Positions 16,131 through 27,800 of a stretch of DNA of 64,000 nt are shown here, piece after piece. Under the pieces are notes generated by a model. It saw only the letters and a list, made by a program, of their open reading frames with translations, made no database searches and was not told the origin of the DNA. The stretch covers positions 2,700,035-2,764,034 of the forward strand of contig LR746272.1 of NCBI GenBank assembly GCA_902729315.2, read 5' to 3'. Origin of the DNA: Spirodela intermedia. Its lineage: Eukaryota; Streptophyta; Magnoliopsida; Alismatales; Araceae. The number at the start of each line of letters is the position of its first letter. The first letter of the stretch is position 1. Position numbers and translations under genes: made by a program.

Positions 16131-17640
16131 GAATAACAACATGTATTTTAAAACATTTTCTTCCAACTATTCTTTTATTGAATTATTGGTCTTGTTCCTG
16201 TGAGTTTTTTTTTTCTAAGGGAGAAGGATTCAGTTTCTTTGAAGCAATCTGGTTTTGTGAGGGGTCCATTTATCTATCCTTCGTAGGAATATAAGCTTGT
16301 CAACTAGTTTTCTCATTGTTCCTTGCTGTTCTAGTGAAAGCTCCAACCCCCAAAAGGTGTTTTTATGCTCTTTATCTCCTCAGAAATACTGTGAATTGGA
16401 CCTCTATTCTGCATAGTATGTGCCAAGATATTGCCCCTCGACTTAGACCTTCCATGAATGTAGAACCATAGAGCGTCGTCAGTGAAACCTTCAGAGCCGT
16501 TGCTTCGCTGGGCTTTCTAGTATGCAGGAGAGGGGCGTCTCAGGTTGTGGAAGAAGGGAGGCACTGGGCCAGGCCCAAGCTGAAGCCTTGAAAACTATGC
16601 CGGGCCATGCCCTGACTTACTGAATTGAGTAGAAATTGTGTCATAGATTCTTCTCCTGATTATGAAGACCCCTTGGTTTATTTCACATCAGGTTCAAGCA
16701 ACCATTTAGTGGGTGTAGATGGCTCCTAAACTGCTGCACCAGTTCTCGCTCTAACCTGAACGTTCATCAATCAGACCCTCTAGTTTCAAATGGAGCCAGT
16801 CTGCTGTCGGAAAATCCCAAGCCGAGAGGAAGGTCTGCATCTTTCCCGGTAGCCCAGAGAAATAGGGCATCAGCCCGGAGGAGATATTTCCAGTGACTCG
16901 ATCAAAGTGGTTTATTTTTCACATGGTACAAGCCCTTTTCTGGTTTAATTAAATGGGCTAATAGATTATGTCGTCAACAGGCACAATCAGCCTGGGTCAA
17001 AAAATGTCAACGCTTTTTTTTTTTAATCGGATTTTCACTCCCATCCGGACAGAATCCAGGCCTTTCCACAAGGTCAGGCGTTGACTTCTCGCACAACATT
17101 CCATCTCTCAATCACACGCACTATACATCCTAAAGGAATGAATCCGCTACATACCAAGAGATTTAATTTACATGGTTCAAGAATTTCCGACGGTTTGAGA
17201 CGAACAGAAGAGAGGAGCATATAGAAAATTTCCTAAGGAAAGGATCTACCGACTGTGTGATCTACTTCACTTGTTCACGCTGGCAATCAGCTCAAATGAG
17301 TATTAGCTAGCTTTGACGACACCCATCTAGACCCAGTTTCAGCTATCTTATGTACGCTGACCAACAGAAGAGAAGCATATATAGAAAATGTCCAAGGAAA
17401 AGGTCAACCAACCGAATGACGTATACTTTGTATGCCCATAATTAGCTCAAATGAGTACTAGCTAGCTTCGATGATGGCAACTGCTCATAGATTACCATTT
17501 AGATCTAGTTTTAGCTATTTATGTACGCTGATCATTTTAATGCTTTCTAATGCTAATCATAATCAAAGAACAAAAAGGTGGGGGTGGGGGTAGGGTGGTA
17601 CAGGAGAAGATCGGAGGGTTCAAGGATCTACTGAGGTTGA
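16131..17640. other. Tail-to-tail spacer between importin-4 and MBD4L
   Basis: Probably holds the importin-4 3'-UTR in its first few hundred bases and the MBD4L 3'-UTR (minus) at its right end. I see no coding sequence. Its notable content is the duplication at 17201-17535. Confidence 0.5.
17201..17535. repeat. Two-copy tandem duplication, about 160-bp period
   Basis: Copies start near 17201 and 17361. Shared landmarks at the same spacing are AACAGAAGAG, AGCTCAAATGAGTA followed by TAGCTAGCTT, and TTATGTACGCTGA. The copies are diverged and lie close to the 3' end of MBD4L. Confidence 0.8.
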
Positions 17641-20353
17641 TCAGCAGATGGCGGGTTTCTGCACAATGATACTTTGTCTGGCATCTTTATCGTCCATTAG
17701 GAACCTCCAGTAGTCGACCAGCTTATGGTCGTTGGGTTTCACATCCTTCCACCTCCCCGAGCAGAAGATCGCATATGCATCAGCTGCATACCTGCAAGCC
17801 AAATTTAATAATTAATCAAGAGAAGAAAAAAAAAACCCATCAGAATTCTGTGCTCATAGATTGAAAAACACCAGTGATTGTTGAAGCCCGAGGGCAGGGG
17901 AGAAAATGAAACAGGGTAAGATGATGAGATCCCTTCAAAACTATGGAATTACTCAGCCAAATCAATAGATTCTCACTTGCCAATGCCATGCAACTGCGTT
18001 ACGTGAGTCCAGTCAGAGGACAAGTATTCCTCTGACATCCGATTGATCATCTTCGAACGTTTGTTCTGGAGCCCGAGAGGTCTGATGAGCTCCTCAATCT
18101 CCTCCTCTGGGACCTTGATTGTTGCCTCGGCGTCTGGGCACAGGAGGAAGAGTCTCGGTAGTACCTTGCGCACCTGCATCCATGGATTTCTTTCTCTGTT
18201 ACTTGTTACAACCATGTGCTAGAAGCTTCTTTCTAGATATTCCATTCATGGAGGAAGAGGAGGCGAAGCATCTGAAATCAAAACTATATTTCAAGTAATT
18301 TGGGCATTCTCACTTTCCATGATTTAAATACAAAACCTTCCAAGAAAAGAAAAGAACCCATTCAATTGAATTGCTGCAGTATGAAAAACCACGCAGTCAG
18401 ATGTCATTTTTAGATCGCTTTCTTCCCGTGGATGTTGCATAGCAGCAACAGATGAAGACTTTGAAGCCTTAATTTCTGAGGTGTAACATAATTCCCACCT
18501 TTAGAACACATTCTAAAATCTGCAAACCATCAAAGCAGAAGAATATGTAACGTCGTAGCATATAAGATTGGTTGCAATTGATGATTTTCTGTATTGATTA
18601 TGAGCGAGGACCAGCTCAGAAGATTTCCTGGGCCAAGCTACCAAGACATATAAAACTTGGGCTTCTTTAGAGATCTTTCTGTATTTAGAAAGGCAACCAA
18701 GAGAAACTCATTTTAGTGGATTCAGAGAGTAATATCCTTCCATATGGTCAACCTTTTTTTTTTAGAATTTAAAACAGTTGAGAAGCCTACCATTTGGACG
18801 TGAAAAATGCTGAGCACTATGAACCCATATGCATATGAAACTTATCTCTTCCAATGTCTATTCTTTGAATTGGTGGACAAGGTAATGAAATTTATTTCAC
18901 AAAGATAAAGTCTTTGAACAATCTTTCAAAAGCTGTCTACGTTGTCACTTTCTCCTTTGTTTGCAAGGATTCCTCCCCTATATATTATGGAAATTTTTCA
19001 TCAAAGATTGGTGGTATGGTACGTCCGACCAAGATCTTGAAGGCATAGAAAGAATTAGTAGGATACTGAGGAAACAGATAGCAAGGTACCCATGAGATGC
19101 ATTCAACGAAAATAAAACAACAAAGGAGCAAGAAGCAATCAAACCTTTTGCCCTGTTGTCCGGTTAAGGAGCATGCATATGACCAAAACTCTCCAATGGT
19201 CAAAGAAGTGAAATTCTTGGAGGAGCTCGTGATCAGAGAAAGGGGGAACCCAGAGATTCTCATCAGGTACCCTCTTGTAAGCATCTGCCATACGTTCGGC
19301 AGCAGTCAGCTGAGATGAATCCCGTTTCTCCTTCTTCTTCTTTTTCTTCTTCTTCCTCCTTTCGGCATCTTCCGGTTTCAGATGACTTGAGTGGCGATCA
19401 ATTGATGTTTGCACCTCGGCATCCTCTTCTGTGGCTTTACGGGTCCTCTTCCTCCGGGTCCTTCTCTGCACAACCACCTCCACCAAGCTCCTGACGCCTG
19501 CTTTCCCTTCTGGTGTCTGTTGCTCAGCAGAGGAGGCGAAATAGGGGGAGACTACCACAACTTTCCTTTCTCTTGACCTCTTCCGTTTATCTCCCTTGAT
19601 CTTATCCTTCTCCGACGGCTGCGAGGTACTTCTGCGGGACCTCTTCTTCGTCTTACTGGAGCCATTTACCTGATTTCTCCTATTCTCATCGTCCTCAGCA
19701 ACGGCCGCAAGACAACAGCGGTCGTCCTTAACCGATTCCCCCTTCTTCTTCCTCTTCGCAGTAGTAACGATCACATTACTTCCATCTCCCCCTTCCTGCT
19801 CCCTGAGCTCAATATGCTCGACCTTGCAGCCGGTGGACACGGAACTATGACAGCGGGAGAAGCGGGAGGGAAAATATGGCCTCCCCTCTTCATTCCTCCT
19901 CAGGCACAACGGGGAGGATTCATAACTCCATCGCCCGCTCTTACCCCTAGGCTGAATACGAGGATTGCCAGAAACACCAGAGGATACAAACCCCTGATGC
20001 TGTTGCCGCAGAAGCTCGTCTTCCGCTGCAGGGGAGGTACAAGCAACAGGTTGACCTTCCGTCATCTCTCTTGGCGCCATCGCTACCAAATCCGCTGCCC
20101 TCGTTCCATCTCGAGCAGCAGGACCCCCACTCGACAGAGGCAGCCTCGACTGTCTTTCTCCCCTTCTGAGCGAACGCGGCGGCGTCGGCGGGGCCGCTGG
20201 GCTCCTGCTCTCCCTCTCTTCCATTGCCTCCTCCCTCGTCGTCCTCTGCTTCTTCCTGCTCCTCCCCCCATCACCACCGTCGCCGCCGGCCGTCGCGCCG
20301 TAAGCCAAGGACGTGAGCATCTGCTCGAACGGAGACTGTGCCTCCGGCGACAT
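17641..20353 (-). CDS. MBD4L: MBD4-like DNA glycosylase (HhH-GPD family)
   Basis: Base-excision-repair glycosylase of the nucleus that removes uracil and thymine (or 5-substituted uracils) mispaired with G. Three exons: 20353-19145, 18173-17977 and 17791-17641, joined in frame to 518 residues. The first ~360 residues are a poorly conserved, charged region with runs such as RRSRRSTSQ and a Lys-rich tract just before the catalytic domain. The glycosylase domain runs from about residue 368 ([17 protein letters not shown]) to the end. It contains the helix-hairpin-helix LHGIGKYAADAY (464-475) and the catalytic Asp in PNDHKL (about D490). No methyl-CpG-binding domain is present, as is normal for plant MBD4L. 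The ATG at 20353 ([11 protein letters not shown]) is the first in frame; the upstream open stretch has only a GTG. Intron 1 (18174-19144) is AT-rich with nothing else seen. The gene is divergent from RPS13. Confidence 0.95.
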
Positions 20354-20994
20354 TGCCCGTCGTCTCTCTCTTCCCCTCTCTCTCTGGGTTTTTCTTTTTC
20401 TTTTTGCATAAATATTATTGACAATTACAGGCACAATTATGTAAAAGTAGGGAGTTAATTGAATGTGCTATGAAATAATGGGTATATGGGAAATTTCTTC
20501 AATATGGGCTGAACCACGACCAGCCCATATTAAGTTGGGCTGGGCTGACTTTTTCGGACTTTTTTATGGGCTGGGCTAGTTTCGGATTCTCTCTCTGGTT
20601 TTTTTCACATAATTATTATATAAATTTACTATGCACAAATTATTTAAATACAAGGGGAATAATTGCATTTATTTAAAATAAGGGGCCTAATGGAAACTTC
20701 TTCCATATGGGCCGATCCACTACTGGCTCATATTGAGCTGGGCTGGGCTGTTTATGGGTTCGGTCCAGATTATTTTCTTGTTATTTTTATTAAACATATT
20801 TTTTATAAATACACATAAAACTAATAAACATATTAACTATTTTTTGGGGGGCTGAATTGCAATTTTCCCCTCACCCGCAACCCATCTACAAACGATAAGG
20901 CCGGGCGGAGCTCAAGCAGCGGCGGAAATAGTTGCAGCTGCAGCAGCGGGAGGGAAGTCGCCGGCGGCGGAGGGAGAGGTAGAGAGCGAAAGAG
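20354..20994. promoter_or_regulatory. Divergent promoter region of MBD4L and RPS13
   Basis: The 641 bp between the two start codons must hold both promoters. It carries many TGGGCT/TGGGCC motifs and their complements (about 20505-20575 and 20706-20755), which are site-II elements bound by TCP factors. Such elements are known in promoters of ribosomal-protein, organelle-biogenesis and replication genes. A TGGGCT...AGCCCA inverted pair spans 20505-20527. A TATA-like TATAAATAC near 20804 could serve RPS13, but it is distant from the ATG. Promoter function is inferred from position and motifs. Confidence 0.6.
20485..20790. repeat. Duplicated promoter module, about 203-bp period
   Basis: Copy 1 starts near 20485 and copy 2 near 20688. 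Both read (A/G)AA(A/C)TTCTTC, then ATATGGGC, then an AT-poor spacer, then a run of GGGCTGGGCTG, then GGTT or GGGTT and an AT-rich tail. The copies are diverged, so the duplication is not recent. Confidence 0.75.
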
Positions 20995-21745
20995 ATGGCC
21001 CAGATGTTGGCAACGCCCGTCGCTTCTTCGCTGTCCATCGTGAGCAAGGGCGGAGCGGCGGCAGGTGTCGCTGCTTTTCTCCCCGACGCCGTCTCCTTCT
21101 CGAAATCCTCCGCCCCCAAGGTTTGCTCCCTCTCTCACTCTCTCCCTCTCCCTCTCTCTCTATCTCTCTGTACTCGCTTCCGGAATTCTTTTCTTTGACT
21201 TCTCCGCCCGTCGGGGTGTGAGCGATGGCAGTACGGGGGGCTGAGCATCCGGTGCGTCCGTGTGGGAGGTGTGGAAATCCCTAACAACAAAAGGGTGGAG
21301 TACTCTATTCAGTACATCCACGGCATTGGGCGGACGAGGGCGCGACAAATCCTGTGCGACCTCAGCTTGGAGAACAAAGTGATCAAGGATCTCACCGAGG
21401 AGGAACTGATCACCCTCAGGGATGAGGTCACCAAGTACTTGATCGAAGGCGACCTGGTTATTTCCTGCACTCATCTGCATTTCCCATGGCCATGGAGAGT
21501 TTATTTCCTTATCGCAGAAGAGAATAATCGCTATACATTGAACCCCGGTTCCTTTTTCTCGCCACTTCTGTGGACAGAAACGGTTCAACAGGATGGCCAT
21601 CGAGAGGATGAGGGAGATCAGGTGTTACCGGGGAGTTCGTCACGAGCTCGGACTCCCTTGCAGGGGCCAGCGCACCAAGAACAATTGCCGCACACTGAAG
21701 GGCAAGAAGGTCGCTGTTGCCGGCAAGAAGAAGGCATCCCGTTAA
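20995..21745 (+). CDS. RPS13: 30S ribosomal protein S13, chloroplastic
   Basis: Nuclear-encoded protein of the plastid small ribosomal subunit head, contacting 16S rRNA and the tRNA region. Three exons: 20995-21120, 21232-21456 and 21578-21745, joined to 172 residues. Exon 1 encodes [16 protein letters not shown] and the rest of a Ser/Ala-rich plastid transit peptide. Exon 2 starts the mature protein ([20 protein letters not shown]) with the S13 helix-two-turn-helix [15 protein letters not shown]. Exon 3 carries the rRNA-binding [19 protein letters not shown] and a basic tail. The start is the first ATG and matches the plant family's MAQM start. Both introns are short (111 and 121 bp). The frame remains open into intron 2, but because 121 is not a multiple of three, retention would shift the frame. 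Confidence 0.96.
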
Positions 21746-21999
21746 TCTTCACAACCGTCGACGTAAGCTCCCTTCGTGTAGTGAATGGAAACCTGTACCA
21801 CTTTTGGGGCGGTCTACTTCTCTACTTCCTTCCTCTGCGTCTGTAATTGTAATGATTTTATAACTACAACTTCATCATTCCCTCTTCAGGGTTGACATTG
21901 GGTGAGGATATTTTTGGTTTCTGAATCAACAAGTTCTATTAAAGGAATTATTTTCGTTGCTCCTGGATTTTTCTTGTTCTTTTTTTTTTAATGGCCTCA

Positions 22000-22003
<4 letters not shown>

Positions 22004-22031
<28 letters not shown>
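22004..22031. repeat. (AT)n microsatellite
   Basis: Uninterrupted AT dinucleotides, about 14 units, downstream of RPS13. Confidence 0.95.
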
Positions 22032-22071
22032 CTGCTCAAATCGTCCGATCAATCTGTTCATGGGCCCAACT

Positions 22072-22209
22072 GTTGAGGAATTTACCCATTGTGATGAGTC
22101 ATTGCATGCAGCAGGTGGATGACTAAGAAATGCAGCTTCTCTCTTCTTGTTCCATGGCTTGCTTCTTCTCTGCCTTGAAGATTTACCCACTGTGATGGCT
22201 CTGATACCA
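22072..22209 (-). mobile_element. Possible LTR-retrotransposon remnant (Copia-type primer-binding site)
   Basis: On the minus strand 22209-22197 reads TGGTATCAGAGCC, the complement of the initiator tRNA-Met 3' end and the usual primer-binding site of plant Copia elements. The following 120 bases contain two copies of ATCACARTGGGTAAAT (22179-22195 and 22081-22096). No gag or pol coding sequence and no second LTR were recognised, so at most this is an eroded fragment. The 13-base match could still be chance. Confidence 0.35.
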
Positions 22210-22860
22210 CGTTGAATTGCATGCGAGTTACCTCGGAATCGTTTCGTGGTACTAATTTGGCTACAAGACTCATGGAGATCATCACTCTCTCTCTTCTAAT
22301 ATTGAATGTTCATATAGTTTTTGTACAGGATTTCTACTCACGACTGTCATTCTAAACGCATTCTATTATGTCGGCGTGTTGGGGTGTGAATGGTAAAAAT
22401 CAGGAATGAAGATCATCTATAGAGACCTCAGTCTTCAACCAGTTTTCTATCAAATTTCTGCTCACTACTAACATTCTGAGTACATTCAGCATTTTTGTTT
22501 GCTAGCATGAGACGGAGAAATGAAGATCGCTCTACCGACAATGATGATGATGATCATTCGTCTCTTTTTAATATCCGATTTCCAACTTGTTTCCTATCAA
22601 ACTGCACATTTTGGATTGCCAGCATGTGAATTAAGATATGAAGACTGGTTTTACCCATTTCCGCTTTCTGACTGGTTCTCTTCCTGCTATTTTTCATCCT
22701 GTAAAAGATAAGTTGGCAATGTATCAATCCGCAAATTTCCTGTATACATTGTTTCTGAATTGATTAACAACGATAAAAGAGTTTTTAGGCGAGTCATGTG
22801 TACATACTTAGTTAACTATCGATTGATATTCATTTCTTTTTAGCTGACTGAACATCATAT

Positions 22861-22914
22861 CAAGGTGACAGGATTCGAACCTATGGCCTTCTGTACCCAA
22901 AATAGATGCGCTGA
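22861..22914 (-). pseudogene. trnP: Truncated mitochondrial-type tRNA-Pro(UGG), likely NUMT relic
   Basis: Read on the minus strand, the segment gives the D-stem end TCAGCGC, an anticodon arm with loop TTTGGGT (anticodon UGG), a T-arm ATAGG-TTCGAAT-CCTGT and the acceptor 3' strand CACCTTG. From memory this matches the 3' two-thirds of plant mitochondrial trnP-UGG nearly base for base. The 5' acceptor strand and most of the D-arm are missing, and the anticodon stem has a mismatch (TCTAT against ACAGA), so it is not functional. I recognised no other mitochondrial sequence around it. Confidence 0.65.
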
Positions 22915-23394
22915 TATTGCATCATCAGGGGTTCTTACTCTCATGCAGTAGTATCTACAGGCACAGATTTTGTTGTAATCTAATGTTTGCATGTCAATTA
23001 ATTTTTAGATGGCTTGAATAGTTAGTCTGCTGTGCATTTCATCGTCCATTCTCTGAACCCTTCTCGGTATTTTCTTGCTTTTCTATCATCTGTTTTGTGT
23101 GCACTTTCCTAATGTTTATAATATTTATAATATTTTCCGGCTGTTAAAAAAATAGTTTATCTGATGCTCTGCCTTTCGATGGTAGATCTGGTTAACAGAA
23201 TACTCCTTTTAAAGTGGAAAAAATAAAAAAAATGTCTGCTCAAGTACATAAGCTTGTTCCACTTAATGTCGGTTAATTCTTAGTAAATAATTGATTTTTA
23301 TAGGAATATACGTCCAAACATATTATATTTAATAGATTACAAAATACGTTAGATTTCCTAATTATGGACCCAAAAACTAATTGTTGAAATCAAA

Positions 23395-24195
23395 TTTATT
23401 ACGGTTATTGAGTCGATATGGAAAAAAAAATTATAAGATATTTTTTTTTATTTTTACAATTATTTGGACAAGTACTATTTTTTTTAATATTTAATTAAAG
23501 ACATGTAGTGATATCCTCAAAGACCTTTATGATGTCCCTATATTATGAGAGTAATTATAAATATTTATATAAGGTTAATAGACGACCTAGTGATAACTGG
23601 GAATATGTTCCATATCCTATGTAAGACCTTAGTATGAAAAATAAATTGTAGCCTTTTTACGAAAACATTTTTTAGATATTTAAATAAAAAAATAAAATAA
23701 AAATTAAAGACATCTAGTGATATCCTCAAAGACCCATATGATGATGTCCCTAACTTATGAGAGTAATTATGACTTTTTTTTTTTTTAATAGATGACCTAT
23801 TTATGAGTAGGAATATGTTCCATGCCCTATGTAAAATATTTTTAGTAGGAAACATTTTTTCTGGGTTTTTTTATGAAATCATTTTAATTGGGGTTATCGA
23901 GTCAATATGGATAAGAAAGTTATAAGATAACCTTTCATTTTTTTTACTTTGAGTTTAATGGCGTCCTATTGGTCGTAGATCCAACTATTTGGACTTGTAT
24001 TAATTTATTTTTTTAATATATAAATTAAACATATGTAGTGATATCCTCAAAGATCTTTCTGATGTCCGTATATTATGAGTGTAATTATAAATATTTAAAT
24101 AAATTTAATAGACGACCTATTTATGAGTAGGAATATGTTCCATATTCTATGTGAAAATATTTTTATTATGAACAAATATTTTTGGGGTTTTTATG
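23395..24195. repeat. Three degenerate copies of an AT-rich repeat
   Basis: The core RTAGTGATATCCTCAAAGA begins near 23505, 23714 and 24035. Each copy continues with GATGTCC, TATGAGAGTAATTAT, AATAGACGACCTA and GGAATATGTTCCAT at conserved spacing. A leading element (GAGTCRATATGG then TTATAAGATA) precedes copies 1 and 3. Spacing is irregular (about 209 and 321 bp). A 96-residue minus open frame here (23855-23565) simply reflects the repeat. Origin unknown. Confidence 0.85.
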
Positions 24196-24381
24196 AAAAT
24201 AATTTTTTTAATTGGGTTGGCCTCAATATTGACCTCACCCACCGCGCGTCATTCCAACCACCCGAATAGACCAACGGTCATCCAGAGACTACTGGAATTT
24301 CTGAACAGAAGGGCAAAAAGGAAATAGCTTTTATTTTCAAGTGATGCCGCAGGAGCAAGCGTGATCCTCTTCTGCTCGTCG

Positions 24382-24804
24382 ATGGCGCTGGCCACGCCTT
24401 CATCCTCTTCGCTGGTTTCTTTCTGCCCCCTCAGAACTCACTCGGCAGGCCCATCTCTTTGTTTTGCGAGTCTGCGGTTGCCCTCCCGGCGGAACAGTCG
24501 GGATGTGGAAGCTTCTTGGAGTGGCGGCGCTCACCGGCTCTCGAGCACAGCAGGCGCCGCGGAGAGGTGGAGATTGGGGGTCTCCTTCTTCACCTCCTTG
24601 AACAGCAAGAAGAGGGGAAACCCTGAGGAGATAAAGGAGGAACTCCTCGAGGCAATCGCTCCCCTCGATCGTGGCGCAGAAGCCACTGAAGAGGACAGGG
24701 AGCGGATCGACCAGGTATGGCTTGCGGTTCCCACATCTGTGGCGAGTTGGGCTTTGATTCTCTCCCTCTCTCTCCCTCTCTCTCTCTATCTCTCTCTATC
24801 TCTC

Positions 24805-24841
<37 letters not shown>

Positions 24842-27800
24842 TTTGTTGATCGTGTATGTGAACATTGATATAAACTTGGGTTATGCTATGAATGGGACGA
24901 AACCACTGATGAACAAAGTGCACGGAATCATGTTTGGCCAGGAAACAGTGTTGGAATTAGTGATGATGAGAAAATTAGCTGCTACCTTCAGGTTTTCCCG
25001 TTTATACCCCAAACCTAGATTGTTGTCATAAGAGCAGGCAGAGTCTACAATTGGATATAGTGAGCTTGCTAGCTCCAGGGTGATTGTTGTTCTCATTGTG
25101 AGTCTAGTGGCTCTTCTAACTTCTGTTATGTATGAGTCTTCAAGGTTTGATAAAATGCTGAAAAATGATACAACCCTCTTGGGAAGGTTATTCACATGGA
25201 AAGATCAGTGGATGATGGATGCGATATTTTATATATTCTCAAAGTCCATTAAACATTTTTCTAACGTTATGCCAGATTTCATCATCAGATTGCACAGAAA
25301 CTGGAAGCAGTTAACTCAGTAAAAGAGCCATTCAAGTCTGGTTTGCTGGATGGAAAATGGGAGCTTATATACACTACTTCAAGATCAATTTTGGCGACCA
25401 AGGTGTGGTGAATAGAAGTAGCCTCTAATGGCCCAGCTTTATTTTATTAATATTCGGCACTAATTCATTATATCAACTTCATGCTCATTGCTACCTCCTG
25501 TTTTATATTTTATTATTATATACTTGTTTTATGCTGTTTTTGCGTTTTTGAATGTTGCGGTTTTATTAAATCTCAAATTCACAGAAATCTACTTGTTTTT
25601 CTGAGTAAATTTATTTTAGTCATGAACCGTTGTCCAAACAACATCATTTAGAATTAGTGATGTCATTTTGAATCATCATTCATACTGAAGGGGAAAGGTG
25701 CTGTGAATGTGAAGTGACTCTATTCAAGAGTGCTTTCAAAATTGTCATGGACCAGCAATGGTGCTGCTGCTGAGAGTTATTGAAAGTATTTTTATTTTTA
25801 TTTTTTTATGGACTTTCAATAAGGCTTCTTTGACGCCATTTCCTGACACAATCTTCTGTTGGACGCTGGTTTCGATGAGAGAAGCAGTGTAGTAACTGTA
25901 TTTGGTTTGACAAGGTTGAGCCCTATTTTTGATGTGGCATGTGTTTGTGCCAACTTCACATTGAAGATAACATATGCTTTTGAGAAATTCATTTGTTCAC
26001 AATTATTGTAAAAAAATTGATATATTTCAGCAAAAATATTTTATTTTTATGTAATTTTCCTGATAGAACCTTGCTGTGTCATGGCAGAGGCCAAAGATTT
26101 TACGTCCAAATGGGAAGATCTACCAGTCTATCAACTGTGACACGCTTAGAGCCCAGAACATGGAGACATGGCCGTTTTTTAATCAGGTACTGAGTCCAAT
26201 GTGAGATTACCTTATGATGGCTTTGTAAAATTCCGGCGCTATTAGATTTGACTAGAAATCCCAACTGTTCCTATAAATAGTGGGCTGGAATTTCTGCCTT
26301 AAATGACCATAGAAAGAAGTGAAGACGGTTGGGGTGCCCTAGGGTCTTTAATAAACCTTACATACTTTGAGAAACATTCAAAATAGACAGTTAAAATTGG
26401 ATCTAATGGCCTACGAAAAATCAGCCAAAGAAATCCGTATTACACTATTCGTCAAGTCCAGCCATGTGCTTCTTTTGAGGGTAGACCTTGACTGGTGCAT
26501 GGTTGACTCCATTGTCCTCATCAGAATGTTTTTTGAACATTTGAAATAATGTATCTAATAAACAGGCGTTCGGGGTTCATTATTTAAATTTAGATCAATC
26601 TCACAGAATACAATTAATAGTTCCTATTTCTATAAATAATAAATAACTTTGATTGATTATAAGTACATGATACTTTTCCCTGAAATGTTGAACTTGAATA
26701 ATATCTCGCCTGATTTAAATTTTATAATTTATGTTTAAGTTTTTTATCCCTAAAACTAAATATTAACATTCCAACAACTATGGAAATATAGATGTTATAT
26801 TCACTTGTTGGGTAGCCTTCATCCAATATGAGCAGGAGTTCTAAGCAAATTCCTACATTCACTTCACTGCCTGCATGGGCTTCGCCCAATTTATGCAAGA
26901 TATTTAACTCATTTTTCATTAAATATTTGTACCATAACTACAATTTATGAAATGATATTTAACTCTTTTTTCATTAAAGATTTTTATAATATTTAGGTTT
27001 GGGGCAAAGGAAAGTCATTTTAAACAAGAAAAAAATTAAATAAAAAGATAATATCCCCAGGGTGAAAACTAAGATCAAGAAGTCTCACTTGTTTATCTAC
27101 CTTCTTCTCTGAAATATGCTATATGATATGCATATATCTTTGTGTATATTAGAGCTTAAACTTTCCAGCGCAAGTTCTTTTCCAGATTGAAGCAGTGCTT
27201 TGGCGTCTTTCTTTTTATGATTCATAACTATATACATTTCTATTTTCAGTTCTCCATGAGATATTTCCTGGATCATTCAAATAAGATCTTCCATTTTATT
27301 TTGACCAGAGCCAGGGGTTCTTATCTTCATAATTATTTTCCTAGGTAACTGCCAATTTGGTACCTCTGAACGCAAGAAGGGTGGCTGTTAAATTTGATAC
27401 ATTCAAAATTCTTGGTTTGGTAAGTGATTACAGCTTCTGATCAATTATTCACACTGCTGCAAGATTAAATCAGCATGGTATCATCATTAGATATTTTCAC
27501 AACCACCAATATGCAGCAAACTTATGATGTTAGTCGAGGGTTTTATTTCCTTTCATTTTGTCAAAATGTCTTCCTCATAATCCATCTGATTGGGCAACTT
27601 TTTCTCATTTCACAAGAAACTATGTAGATAACAGAGTACGACATGCTGAGGATTGCAAAGGCTACGTACATTTAAGTGTTACTTTTCTGAGAGATTAGGA
27701 TATTATTGGGGTTTCTAGTGTGGTGTTCTTGTACTTACTGTAGAGAAATAAAGTTGAATGATCATCAACGAATTATGAGTTATACGACTGGAACTATCTC

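Larger units (their letters stand above)
21746..24381. other. Spacer between RPS13 and FBN3
   Basis: Holds the RPS13 3'-UTR, then AT-rich DNA without supportable genes. Elements listed separately are an AT microsatellite, a retrotransposon-like primer-binding site, a mitochondrial-type tRNA-Pro fragment and a block of degenerate repeats. The last 180 bases before FBN3 are more GC-rich and should contain its promoter. I could not fix a TATA box. Confidence 0.5.

Noticed and set aside
20354..20434. N-terminal extension of MBD4L
   Set aside because: The extension starts with GTG; the first in-frame ATG is at 20353 and its MSPEAQSP start is a sensible N-terminus.
23565..23855. 96-codon minus frame with internal repeats
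   Set aside because: Its repeated segments mirror the AT-rich DNA repeats, and it has no recognisable protein features.
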